Shown one piece after another: positions 9,020 through 18,200 of a stretch of 64,000 nt of DNA. Position 1 is the first letter of the stretch; the number at the start of each line of letters is the position of its first letter. Both the position numbers and the translations under genes were made by a program. The DNA comes from Actinomadura rupiterrae. Its GTDB lineage: Bacteria > Actinomycetota > Actinomycetes > Streptosporangiales > Streptosporangiaceae. The stretch spans positions 962,376 through 1,026,375 of the forward strand of contig NZ_JAMZEA010000001.1 of assembly GCF_024172125.1 (NCBI RefSeq), written 5' to 3'. The notes under the pieces were generated by a model. It did not search any database and was not told the DNA's origin. It saw only the letters and a program-made list of their open reading frames with translations.

Positions 9020-10600
9020 ATGGTCGACACCGCCGAACTGAAACAGCGGACGCCCCGCCGCCACGAGACCGGAGACCCGCCCGCGCCGTCCCAGCGTCCG
9101 GCGGTGGTCGCCGCGGCCGTGCTGCTCGTCGCGTTCGCCGCGACGGCCGGGGTGATGTGCTTTCTCGGGACGTTCACCCGGCCCGCTTCAGACGATTTCC
9201 GCTTTATCGGAATCGAGCGGGCGAAGGGCTTCTTCGGCCCGTGCGAGTACCTCTATACGACGGCCACCGGACGTATCGGGAACGGAGTCTTCGTCGGTCT
9301 CGCCTACCTTTTCCCGGATTGGGGGATGCGGCTCACCCCTGCCGTCACCGTGCTCGCGCTCGCGGTGGCGGCGGCGCTGCTCACCCGGGCCATGCTGAGC
9401 CGCGCCGGGGACGGGAGCGCGCATCCGCTCGCCGCTCCCCTGGCCGGCCTCGGCACCGCCGTGCTCTCGCTCGGCACGCAGCCGCGCCCGTACCAGACGC
9501 TCTACTGGACGGCCGGGGTCATCACGCACACGCTCCCGCCCGCGCTGGTCACCGGCCTCGTCGCCGTGGCCCTGCTCGCGCGCTCGCCGCGGGCCCGGCT
9601 CTGGACGGGCATCGCGGCGGTGCCGCTCGGCCTGCTGGCCGGGACCACCAGCGAGACGATCTCGGCGGCCGTGCTGATCCTGGTCGTCCTCGGCGGGATC
9701 GGGCACCTGCTGTTCGTCCGGCGGCTGACCTGGCTGCCGATGTTCGGCGCGCTGTTCGGCGCGAGCACGGTCGTCGGCGCGCTCATCGTGCTCACCTCGC
9801 CGGGCCACGCCGTGACGCTGCGCCAGCGCACGCACAGCGAGCCGCTGATCAGCGCGAAGGTGCTGGCCGACACCGTGTCGTCCGGAGAGCGGGTCCTCAT
9901 GCATCTCGCGACGGACATGTCCCTCCCGGCCGCCGCCGCGATCGGCTTCCTGGTGTGCGTGCTGGCTCGCTCGCACCGCCCGCTGCCCGCCGGGAAGCTG
10001 CTCTACGCGCTGGTCGCGGGGGCCGCGGGCGTGCTGGCGCTGACGTTCGCGGTGATGTGGGAGCTGCGCGTCGGCTGGGGGCACGGCGGCTGGACGTTCT
10101 ACCGCGGCTGGTTCGTGTTCCGCTACGCGGCCGTGCTGGTCGCGGCGTTCTACGGCTACGCGGCCGCCGATATCATCCGCCGCCTGCGCGGCCGGGCGGA
10201 CGGTCCGAGCACGGCGGTCTGCGCGATCTGCCTCGCGCTCGTCGCGGCGGCCTGCACGAGCGGCGCGGCGCGGCTCCGGGAGACGGGAACGGCGATGGCG
10301 AACCGCGCCGCCGCCTTCGACGCGCAGTCCGCGCGGATCGAGCGGGCGAAGCGCGCCGGGGCGCGCACGGCCCCGGTCGCCCAGCTGCCGATCGCGAACC
10401 TGGCCGTTCCCTTCGAGCGTCCTGGACGGCATGACTGGCTCGGGCCGTGGATCGCGTCGTACTACGGGCTCGCGTCCGTCACGAAGGGCGGCGGCGCTCC
10501 GGTCTCCGACAAGCCCAGGATCCTCGCGCCCGGCAGAGCGAAGGCTCCGGAATCGGCCAGGGCCCTGCCCGCGCACGCGAAGCCGACCAAACGCCGATGA
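9020..10600 (+). CDS. Polytopic membrane protein, DUF6056-like (GT-C-type topology)
   Basis: 526 aa from ATG. A short cytoplasmic N-terminus leads into a first membrane segment (about 28-48), then an external loop with PASDDFRF, and about ten further hydrophobic segments up to residue about 420. An Ala/Arg-rich stretch and a hydrophilic C-terminus rich in Lys and Pro follow. The early acidic loop after TM1 and the overall layout resemble GT-C glycosyltransferases and the DUF6056 family. Those enzymes take sugars from polyprenyl-phosphate donors. A donor-making GT2-GtrA gene lies divergently 148 bp away, so a donor/transferase partnership is plausible, but this is inference. The family call rests on topology and the SDD loop only. 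Confidence 0.62.
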   Translation: MVDTAELKQRTPRRHETGDPPAPSQRPAVVAAAVLLVAFAATAGVMCFLGTFTRPASDDFRFIGIERAKGFFGPCEYLYTTATGRIGNGVFVGLAYLFPDWGMRLTPAVTVLALAVAAALLTRAMLSRAGDGSAHPLAAPLAGLGTAVLSLGTQPRPYQTLYWTAGVITHTLPPALVTGLVAVALLARSPRARLWTGIAAVPLGLLAGTTSETISAAVLILVVLGGIGHLLFVRRLTWLPMFGALFGASTVVGALIVLTSPGHAVTLRQRTHSEPLISAKVLADTVSSGERVLMHLATDMSLPAAAAIGFLVCVLARSHRPLPAGKLLYALVAGAAGVLALTFAVMWELRVGWGHGGWTFYRGWFVFRYAAVLVAAFYGYAAADIIRRLRGRADGPSTAVCAICLALVAAACTSGAARLRETGTAMANRAAAFDAQSARIERAKRAGARTAPVAQLPIANLAVPFERPGRHDWLGPWIASYYGLASVTKGGGAPVSDKPRILAPGRAKAPESARALPAHAKPTKRR

Positions 10601-10680
10601 CCCGCGGACGCGAATGACCCGCGGGCACGGGGATACCTGCCGGACGCGGATGACCCCCGAACACGGATGACCCGCGGCGG
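10595..10680. repeat. Five degenerate tandem units of about 17 bp
   Basis: Units read GATGACCCGCGGACGC, GAATGACCCGCGGGCACGG, GGATACCTGCCGGACGC, GGATGACCCCCGAACAC and GGATGACCCGCGGCGG. The first contains the stop codon of the DUF6056-like gene and the last runs into the terminator stem. This looks like local slippage amplification and is not a CRISPR array: there are no unique spacers. Confidence 0.75.
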
Positions 10681-10711
10681 GCGCTCGTCCTCTCGGGGGA
10701 GAGCGCCCGCC
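10676..10711. terminator. Bidirectional terminator hairpin
   Basis: An 11-bp perfect stem GGCGGGCGCTC / GAGCGCCCGCC with a 14-nt loop, placed between two convergent genes (stops at 10600 and 10719). There is no clear T-run, which is common in high-GC actinomycetes. Confidence 0.65.
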
Positions 10712-10718
10712 GGGGCGT

Positions 10719-11678
10719 TCAGTCCTGGGCCGGACGCCCAGTCGGGACGGTCAGGTCGCGCAGCGCTCGCGGCGGCGCCGTGATCGCGCGTCCCACCTTG
10801 AAGCTGGCCGAGTCGCGCAGCGCCTTCAGCAGCCGCCGCCCCTCCGCCAGCTCGCGTTCGAGCCGGTCGTTCTCCACCCGCAGGCACACCGAGAGCTGCC
10901 GCAGCCGCTCCGCCTCGGACGGCCGCGCGCCCTCCCGCAGGACGACCCGGACGACCTCGTGCCCCGCCACCCGCTGCACCTCGTGCCAGAGCGACGGCTC
11001 GTGCGCGAGGTGCGCGACGAGGTCGGCGCGGAGGGCCTCGTCGTCGCCCCACGTCCCGTACAGCTTGGACGGGCTGAGCGCGACCGGCTTGAGGCCCTTG
11101 TCCAGGACGGCCTCCCAGACGGCGGCCGCGACGCCCGGGGTGTGCCCGGAGCGGTAGTCGTCGCACGCGACGATCCCGTCCGGCGCGAGCGCGTCCTTCA
11201 CGATCTCGATGTCGGTCGCGACGTGCTCGTACAGGTGCGAGGCGTCGATGTGCGCGAACCTGACCGAGCCCGTGTCGAGCCGCCCGCGCAGGCCCGAGGT
11301 CGGGCCCTGCACGATCTCCGGCAGGTCGTCGTGGAAGGCGAGGTAGTTCCGCTCGAACGCGGCGCGGGTCAGCTCGCCGTAGGAGCGCCTCACCTCGGCG
11401 TCGTTGTCGCCGTCCCCGGCGGGCGTCCCGAACAGGTCGCAGACGGTGAAGGTCTCGTCCGGGCCGAGGTGCCGGCCGACCAGCACGGCGCTCTTGCCCA
11501 GGTACGCCCCGAGTTCCAGCAGGTCGCCGTCCTGCTCCAGGCGCCGCTGGCGGTCCAGCGCCCAGTCGAACAGCCTGCGGTCCAGGTCGGAGAACCACCC
11601 CTTGATCTCGTCGATGCTGCTCGGTGCGGTGCTGTCGGCTGCCGTGCTGGCCGCTGCGCTGGTGGCCGTTTCGGTCAC
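10719..11678 (-). CDS. Methyltransf_24-type SAM-dependent methyltransferase with C-terminal coiled coil
   Basis: 319 aa from GTG. Residues about 22-215 form a class I methyltransferase of the Methyltransf_24 group: LLELGAYLGKSAVLVGRHL is the SAM loop, then FTVCDLFGTP, FAHIDASHLYEHVATDIE with a likely metal-binding Asp/His pair, and GIVACDDYRSG. Residues about 245-290 form a heptad-like helix (LRQLSVCLRVENDRLERELAEGRRLL), suggesting oligomerisation or docking. The C-terminal KVGRAITAPPRALRDL is basic and could contact the membrane. The gene starts 28 bp after the stop of the large GT2-TagF protein, so it is the third gene of that operon. A sugar or polyol O-methylation role in a glycopolymer is inferred from context. 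Confidence 0.82.
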   Translation of the reverse strand: MTETATSAAASTAADSTAPSSIDEIKGWFSDLDRRLFDWALDRQRRLEQDGDLLELGAYLGKSAVLVGRHLGPDETFTVCDLFGTPAGDGDNDAEVRRSYGELTRAAFERNYLAFHDDLPEIVQGPTSGLRGRLDTGSVRFAHIDASHLYEHVATDIEIVKDALAPDGIVACDDYRSGHTPGVAAAVWEAVLDKGLKPVALSPSKLYGTWGDDEALRADLVAHLAHEPSLWHEVQRVAGHEVVRVVLREGARPSEAERLRQLSVCLRVENDRLERELAEGRRLLKALRDSASFKVGRAITAPPRALRDLTVPTGRPAQD

Positions 11679-11706
11679 GACGTGTGCCCCGTTCCCTAGG
11701 TTGCTG

Positions 11707-14700
11707 TCACTTTCCGGTCGGACCGGCGAGCAGCCGGTCCACGGCGCGCGCGGCGGCGCGTCCGTCGTCGTACGGGCAGTAGGCGGCGCGGAAGGCCGCG
11801 TAGGCGCCGGCGCGGGGGGCGCAGGCGGTGCCGAGGTCTGCGAGGGCCTCGGCGACCTCCGCCGAGGTCCGCACGATCGGCCCGGGGGCCTCGGCGTCGA
11901 AGTCCAGGTAGAAGCCGCGGACGGTGTCGCGGTAGGCCTCCAGGTCGTAGGCGTAGAAGACCATCGGCTTGCCGGTCACGGCGAAGTCGAACATCGCCGA
12001 CGAGTAGTCGGTGACCAGGACGTCCGCGGCGAGGTACAGCTCGGCGATCTCGCCGTACCGGGACACGTCGATCACGAACCCGTCGGAGTCCGACCAGGAC
12101 CGGTCGGTGATCAGGTAGTGCGCGCGGACGAGCACCACGTGGTCGTCACCGAGCCGCTCGCGCAGCAGCGCGAGGTCCAGCTCCAGCGAGAACGCGCGGC
12201 GTCCGGGCGCGAGGTGGTGGTCGTCCCGCCAGGTCGGCGCGTACAGGACGACCTTCTTCCCGTCCGGCACGCCGAGCCGCTCCCGGACGCGCCGCGCGAC
12301 CGCCTCGGCCCCGGGCGCGGTCAGGACGTCGTTGCGCGGGTACCCGGTCTCCAGGATCTCGCCGTCGTAGCGGAACGCGCGGCGCATGATCGGGGTGGTG
12401 AACGGGTTCGGCGAGATCAGCACGTCCCAGCGCGGGACCTCGCGCTCCATCCAGTCGAGCGTCTCGGTCCGCTTGTACGGCATGTCGCGCAGGTCGTAGG
12501 CGAGGCGCTTCAGCGGCGTCCCGTGCCAGGTCTGCATGTACGTCTGGCCGGGCCGCTTCACGAACCAGGGCAGCTGGCCGAAGTTGCCGACGACCCAGCG
12601 CGCCTGCGCCATGGCCTCGTAGTGCGCGCGGCTCTCCATCAGCACCCCGCGGGCGCCCTCCGGGACCTCGAACTGCCCGTCGCGCGTCGCCCACACGCAC
12701 TCGATGTCCGGACGCCTGCGCCGCAGCTCCTCGAACACCGCGCGCGGGCTGCACGAGTACTGGACGCCCTCGTAGGAGTCGAACACGGCGAGGTCGCGCA
12801 GCGGACGCTCGCGCATGCGCGGGTACTCGTCCTCCTGGATGCGGCGCTGCGCGTACTGGCCGCGCTCGTCGTCGGCGAGGGCCTGCTGCACGCTGAGGCT
12901 GAGCGCATCGACCTGGTGCATGCTGAACGCGATCTCGTGCATGCCGACCGTCCGCGTCGCGGGCAGCCCGGCGATGCCGGCGCGCTCCATCACGACCATG
13001 GTCTCGCCCGCCTCGGAGCCGACCACCAGGTCCCAGAGGCCGCTGCGGAGCGGCAGGGCCGACCCGAACAGCGGCATCCGGCCCGGTGTCAGCTCGGCGC
13101 GGAAGCGGTGCCCGTCCCAGGCCAGCGGGACGCGGTGCTCCTCGCTCGACCGGCGCCGCCGGACGATCAGCTCGTCCGGCACCGGCCCCGGCGACATCTC
13201 CCCGGTGAGCACGAGCCGGTCGCCGTCCGCCCAGGCCACGTCCGTGACCACCGGACGGCGGAAGCGCTCGACACCGCGCACGTTGCCGAACCGCGTGCGG
13301 GTCAGCACGAAGTCCTGCGCGCCGACCGGGTACCGGGCCTCGCGGACGCCGTCCGCGAACATCAGCCGCACCGGCTCGCCCGCGCCGCGCAGCCGCAGCT
13401 CCCAGTTCACGCCGTCGCCGATCCGCGTCGCGCGGGCGACCCGGTCCTCGGCGCACGGGTCGGGCAGCAGCTCGTCCAGCGGCAGCTCGACCGCGAAGCG
13501 CAGCCCGCCGTCGGCGGCCACGATGTCCCGGACGGGCCGCTCGACCATCCCCTGCCCGTGCTGCCGGTGCACCCGGACGACCGGCGCCTTGCCGAGGTCG
13601 GTGTCCGTCCAGCCCTCCAGGCGGAGCGCGCCGTCCTCGGTGGTCCGGTGGCCGGTCACGAGCGCCCGTTCCGGCTTCACCTGGAGCATGAACCCGGCCG
13701 GATCGGCGGCGGGCTGCACCTTGACGCGCCCGGACACCGTCCGCGCGTGCGCCCAGGAGACGCTCGGCCGCCGCGGCGGGCCGACGCGCCGCTCGCCGCG
13801 CTTGCCCTGCGCGTCCACGGCGACGTGCAGCTCCCAGTTGACCGCGCGCCGCCGGCCGATCTTGAGCCGCTCCGGATCCAGCAGGAACGTGAAGCCCGAG
13901 TGGTCGTGGTTCGCGGCCGACTGCCGGGACGCGGCGGTCACATCCGGCCGGACGACCCGCTCGTGCGCGAGGTCGATCCGCCGCCGTCCGCGCGGGTCCT
14001 GGAGCCAGACCTTCATCTTCAGGTCGCGGGGTGAGGCGGCGTCGATCCGGGAGAAGTAGGCGTGCCCGTCGATGCGTAGTTTCCCGTCCTCCCAGCGCAG
14101 GTCGTCCACGGCGGCCCAGAGCTTCAGCTCGTCGGTGACGTCGTAGATCTCGTCCGGGATCGCCCGCTCGGCGTCCTCGAAGAACGGGTAGCGCAGGTAC
14201 CAGCGGTGCCGGAACAGGCCGCGCCGGACGGCCGCCGCGTCCCGGTCGCCGCTCTTCTCGAACCGCAGCACCTCCAGCAGCTCCGGCAGCATCCCGCGTT
14301 CCAGCAGGTGCAGGCGCAGCCGCTTGCGCATCGGCAGGAGCCCGCGGGCGCCGGGCGCGGCGTCCCGCAGGCAGGCCGCGCCGAGCTCCATGATCCGCGC
14401 GCGCTCCGCCTCGGTCGCGGGCTGCAGGTTCTCGGTGAGGACGCCGAGGTCCACGTCCAGCGCGTAGCGGTCGTAGGCGGCCTTGAGGGCCGGCGGGTGG
14501 CCGTCCAGGAACTCGTGCACCATGCGGACCGACGCCATCCGGTCCTCCAGGTTGGACAGCTCCGCCTTCCGCTTGGTGATGGACCCCTCGCGGTCGCGCC
14601 AGTAGTAGACCGGCTGCGCGAACACGTCCACCGACTTCGCCAGGACGTGCGCGGCGACCATGACCGGGGAGTCCTCGTAGAGGATGCCGGGGAACGCGAG

Positions 14701-15216
14701 GCCGCGCGCGTCCCAGAACGACCGGCGGAACACCTTGTTCCAGACCATCCGGTCCTGCATGAGGTTGTGCTGCCGGGACACGTGCGTCCGCTCGACGCTC
14801 CGCTCGCACGGCTCCTGGTGCGCCCAGCACTGCCACGTCCGGCCGCCGTTGAAGCGCCGGACGTTCCCGACCGCCATGTCCGAGCCGGTGCGGTCCAGGC
14901 TCTGCGTCATCAGCTCGTAGGCGTACCGGGCCACCACGTCGTCGCTGTCCACGAACGCGAGGTACTCGCCGGTCGCGTGCGCGGCCCCGGTGTTGCGCGC
15001 CGGGCCGAGCCCCTGGTTCTCCTGCTGGACGAACCGGAACCGCGGGTCCTTCTCGGCGAACGCCTTGGCGATGACCGCGCAGTTGTCCGGCGACCCGTCG
15101 TCCACCATGACGACCTCGATGTCACTGAGGGTCTGCCGCGCGAGCGAGACCAGGCACTCCTCCAGGTAGTCCTCGACGTTGTAGAACGGGACGACGATGC
15201 TGATCTTCGGTGCCAA
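11707..15216 (-). CDS. Bifunctional GT2 glycosyltransferase - CDP-glycerol:poly(glycerophosphate) glycerophosphotransferase (TagF-like), copy 1
   Basis: 1169 aa; TTG start preceded by AGGAG. The N-terminal GT2 domain (about 4-330) is intact: ISIVVPFYNVEDYLEEC, VMVDDGSPDNC, the metal motif DSDD at residues 90-93, and WRDREGSITKR. A central region (about 390-740) is beta-rich and matches no domain I know. The C-terminal domain (about 760-1160) is the glycerophosphotransferase type used for teichoic-acid polymers: WHGTPLKRL at 897, GYPRND, VLYAPTWRDD, VRAHY, and VTDYSSAMFDFA near 1067. The enzyme probably extends a wall or capsular glycopolymer, alternating sugar and polyol-phosphate transfer, at the inner membrane face. 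It lies downstream of its paralogue (stop 15269) and 28 bp upstream of the methyltransferase. Confidence 0.9.
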   Translation of the reverse strand: MAPKISIVVPFYNVEDYLEECLVSLARQTLSDIEVVMVDDGSPDNCAVIAKAFAEKDPRFRFVQQENQGLGPARNTGAAHATGEYLAFVDSDDVVARYAYELMTQSLDRTGSDMAVGNVRRFNGGRTWQCWAHQEPCERSVERTHVSRQHNLMQDRMVWNKVFRRSFWDARGLAFPGILYEDSPVMVAAHVLAKSVDVFAQPVYYWRDREGSITKRKAELSNLEDRMASVRMVHEFLDGHPPALKAAYDRYALDVDLGVLTENLQPATEAERARIMELGAACLRDAAPGARGLLPMRKRLRLHLLERGMLPELLEVLRFEKSGDRDAAAVRRGLFRHRWYLRYPFFEDAERAIPDEIYDVTDELKLWAAVDDLRWEDGKLRIDGHAYFSRIDAASPRDLKMKVWLQDPRGRRRIDLAHERVVRPDVTAASRQSAANHDHSGFTFLLDPERLKIGRRRAVNWELHVAVDAQGKRGERRVGPPRRPSVSWAHARTVSGRVKVQPAADPAGFMLQVKPERALVTGHRTTEDGALRLEGWTDTDLGKAPVVRVHRQHGQGMVERPVRDIVAADGGLRFAVELPLDELLPDPCAEDRVARATRIGDGVNWELRLRGAGEPVRLMFADGVREARYPVGAQDFVLTRTRFGNVRGVERFRRPVVTDVAWADGDRLVLTGEMSPGPVPDELIVRRRRSSEEHRVPLAWDGHRFRAELTPGRMPLFGSALPLRSGLWDLVVGSEAGETMVVMERAGIAGLPATRTVGMHEIAFSMHQVDALSLSVQQALADDERGQYAQRRIQEDEYPRMRERPLRDLAVFDSYEGVQYSCSPRAVFEELRRRRPDIECVWATRDGQFEVPEGARGVLMESRAHYEAMAQARWVVGNFGQLPWFVKRPGQTYMQTWHGTPLKRLAYDLRDMPYKRTETLDWMEREVPRWDVLISPNPFTTPIMRRAFRYDGEILETGYPRNDVLTAPGAEAVARRVRERLGVPDGKKVVLYAPTWRDDHHLAPGRRAFSLELDLALLRERLGDDHVVLVRAHYLITDRSWSDSDGFVIDVSRYGEIAELYLAADVLVTDYSSAMFDFAVTGKPMVFYAYDLEAYRDTVRGFYLDFDAEAPGPIVRTSAEVAEALADLGTACAPRAGAYAAFRAAYCPYDDGRAAARAVDRLLAGPTGK

Positions 15217-15268
15217 GCGGTGCTCCTGGGTGAGACGGGCCGGAGTCGTGGGCTTGAGGCGGGGGTGG

Positions 15269-18200
15269 TCAGAGGACGGCGTCGAGGACGCGCGCGGCGG
15301 CGTGGCCGTCGTCGTGCGGGCAGTACCGGTCGCGGAAGCCCGCGTACCGCTCGGCGTACGCCGCGGGGACGTCGTCCAGGGCGCGGAGGGCGTCGGTCAG
15401 GTCGTCCTGGGTGCGGAGGAGCGGTCCCGGGGCCTCGGCCTCCAGGTCGAAGTAGAAGCCGCGCACCCGCTCGCGGTAGCGCTCCAGGTCGTAGGCGTAG
15501 AGCAGGATCGGCGCGCCGGTGACCGCGAAGTCGAACATGGCGGACGAGTAGTCCGTGACCAGCGCGTCCGCGATCAGGTAAAGCTCCGCGATGTCCGGGT
15601 AGGCGGAGACGTCGAGGACCGTCCCGTCAGCGGGGACGGGCGCCCGGTCGGCGACGAGGTAGTGCGTGCGCAGCAGCAGGACGTGGTCGGGGCCGAGCGC
15701 GGCCGACAGCCGCGCCAGGTCGAGCGCGGGCCGGTACGCGAGCCTGCCGCGCCCGGTCTGCACGTCGTCCCGCCAGGTCGGCGCGTACAGGACGACCCGC
15801 TTGCCGGCCGGGACGCCCAGCCGGAACCGCACCACGTCGGCCATCTGCCCGCGGTGCGCGCTGGCGAGGATGTCGTTGCGCGGGTAGCCGGTGACGAGCA
15901 CCTCCCCGGCGTAGTCGAACGCGCGGCGGAAGTGCGGCACGGAGTACTCGTTCTGCGCGAGCAGCACGTCCCATTGCGGGACGTCGTGCTCCATCCAGAC
16001 GCGCTTCCCGCCGCGCCGGTGCGGCATGTCCATGACGTCCCAGCCGAGGCGCTTGAGCGGCGTGCCGTGCCAGCACTGCACGTAGGTCTGGCCGCGGCGC
16101 TTGGCGAACCACTCGGCCTGCGACCAGTTCCCGAACAGGTAGCGCGCGCGGGCGACGGCCTCGTAGTGCTCGCGGCTCCCCGCCAGGACGGTCCGGGCCC
16201 CGGCGGGCGTGCCGAAGTCGCCGTTCCGGGTCACCCAGACGCAGTCGAGGCCGCTGCCGCGGCGGCGCAGCTCGTCGTAGAGGCCGCGCGGGTTGCAGGA
16301 GTACTGGCGTCCCCGGTACGAGTCGAAAAGGGCCAGGTCGAGAACGGGTTCGGCGCGCTTGGCCGGGTACTCGCGGCGCTGGATCAACGCCTGCCGGTAG
16401 GGGCCGCGCTCGTCGTCGGCCAAGGCCGTCCGGACGCGAAGGGTGACGCTGCCGTTCCGGCTCGCCCGGACCGTCACCTCGTGGCGTCCGGTGGTGCGCG
16501 GGCCGGGGAGACCGGCGGCGGCGCGGCGCTCGGCCAGCAGCGGACGGTCGTCCGCGAGCAGCTCCCAGCGGCCCGGGACGAGCGGGCGGTCGAGGCCGAG
16601 CCACCGCATCCGGCGCGGCGCGAGCGTCCCGACGAACAGCGGGCCCTGCCAGGTCAGCGGCACCTCGTACCGCTCCCCCGACTCCGGCCGCCGGACGGTC
16701 AGGGCGTCCGTGCGGGTGTCGGGGTCGGCGCAGGTCCCGGCGAGGTGCAGGGTGCCGTCCGCGTGCCAGAGCGCCTCGGTCAGGACGAGATGGGCCGCGC
16801 GCGTGATCCCGCAGAGGTTGCCGGCATGCGTCACGGTCAGCGCGAACTCGGTGCCGCGCAGGGCGTACCGGGCCTCCGGGACCTCGGCCGGGAAGGCGAG
16901 CTTCAGCCCGCCCGTGATCCCGAACGTCCAGTCGGCCCGGACGGCGGTGAGGTCGGCGAGCGGGAGCAGCGCGCGGAACGCGACGCCGCCGCCCTCGGCC
17001 GCGCCGAGCCGCTCGACCTTCCCGCGCACCTTCGCGACGCCGCGCGCGGTCGCGGTCAGCCACGCCTTCGCGCCCGGATCGCGGGCCAGCACCCCCCGGA
17101 TCTCCAGGTTCCGCCCGCTCCGGGCGTGTCCCGTCAGGACGGCATCGTTCGCCCGGACGCGCAGCAGCTGGCGGCCGTCCACCGCGACCGTCTGGAGCCG
17201 AACGGACGGGGACAGCTCGCGGTCGAGCGGCCAGCGCTCGCCCGTCCTCGGCGGCGCGAGCGTCCGCCGGCGGTGCACGCCCCGGGTGGCGATGTCGACG
17301 CACAGCCTCCAGTCGCCGGTGCGCCAGCGGCCGAGCAGCTTCAGCGCGTCCGGGTCGATCTCGGCGGTGAAGCCCGAGGCGTCGTAGGACACCGCGGACT
17401 GCCCCGACGCGGCGGTCACATCGGGCCGCCGAACGCGCTTCACTGGGACGCGCACCAGGCCGAGGCGGCGGCTCGCGAGCAGCCAGAGCCGGATCCGGCC
17501 GCCCTCTGCGTCCAGCATCGGGATGTACGCGTGGCCCTCGATGCGCAGCCGGTCCCCGGCCCAGACGGCGCGGTCGACGCGCGCGACCGGCCGCATCTCG
17601 TCGGTCACGTCGTACACGTGCGCGGGGACGGCGAGCGACGCGTCCTCGAAGTACGGGTGCGCGGCGAACCAGCGGCCGCGCCGCCCGCGCCGCACCACCC
17701 GGACGTTCGCGGCGTCGCCCGCCTCCTCGTAGCGGACGACCTCGACCAGCTCAGCGGTCAGGCCGCGCGCGAGCAGGTGCAGCTTGAGCCGCGCCAGCGC
17801 GGGCAGCCGGGCAGGCACGGACGGGTCGAGCCGTCCGGCGACCTCCGCGCCGAGCGCGGTCAGCTCGGCGCGCTCCGCCTCGTCCGCGCGGACGAGCCGG
17901 GACATCAACCCGGCAAGCTCGACCCTCGCGAGCACGTGCTCGTCGAAGGCCCGAACGGCCTCCGGCGCCTCACAGGTCAGAAAGTCGCGATCAGCACCGG
18001 CCGCCGCCACCCGCTCCGCCACTCCACCCTCGCGCGGGCTCGTGTCGCGGGTGCTGGTGTCGCGGGGGGACGGGGTGTTCACGACGTCGATGGCCTCGGC
18101 CAGGGCCAGCGCGCGGACGGCGAGGGAGCGCTCGCCCTTGGCGGAGGCCAGGTCGCAGCCGTCCCAGAAGGCGCGGCGGAACACCTTGCCGCTGAGCGAG

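Noticed and set aside
11404..14034. Very long open frames opposite the GT2-TagF and other genes (also 15197-18652 plus and 24921-28100 plus)
   Set aside because: They are Arg/Ala/Val/Pro-rich, lack domains and ribosome sites, and mirror the third-base GC bias of the real genes on the other strand.
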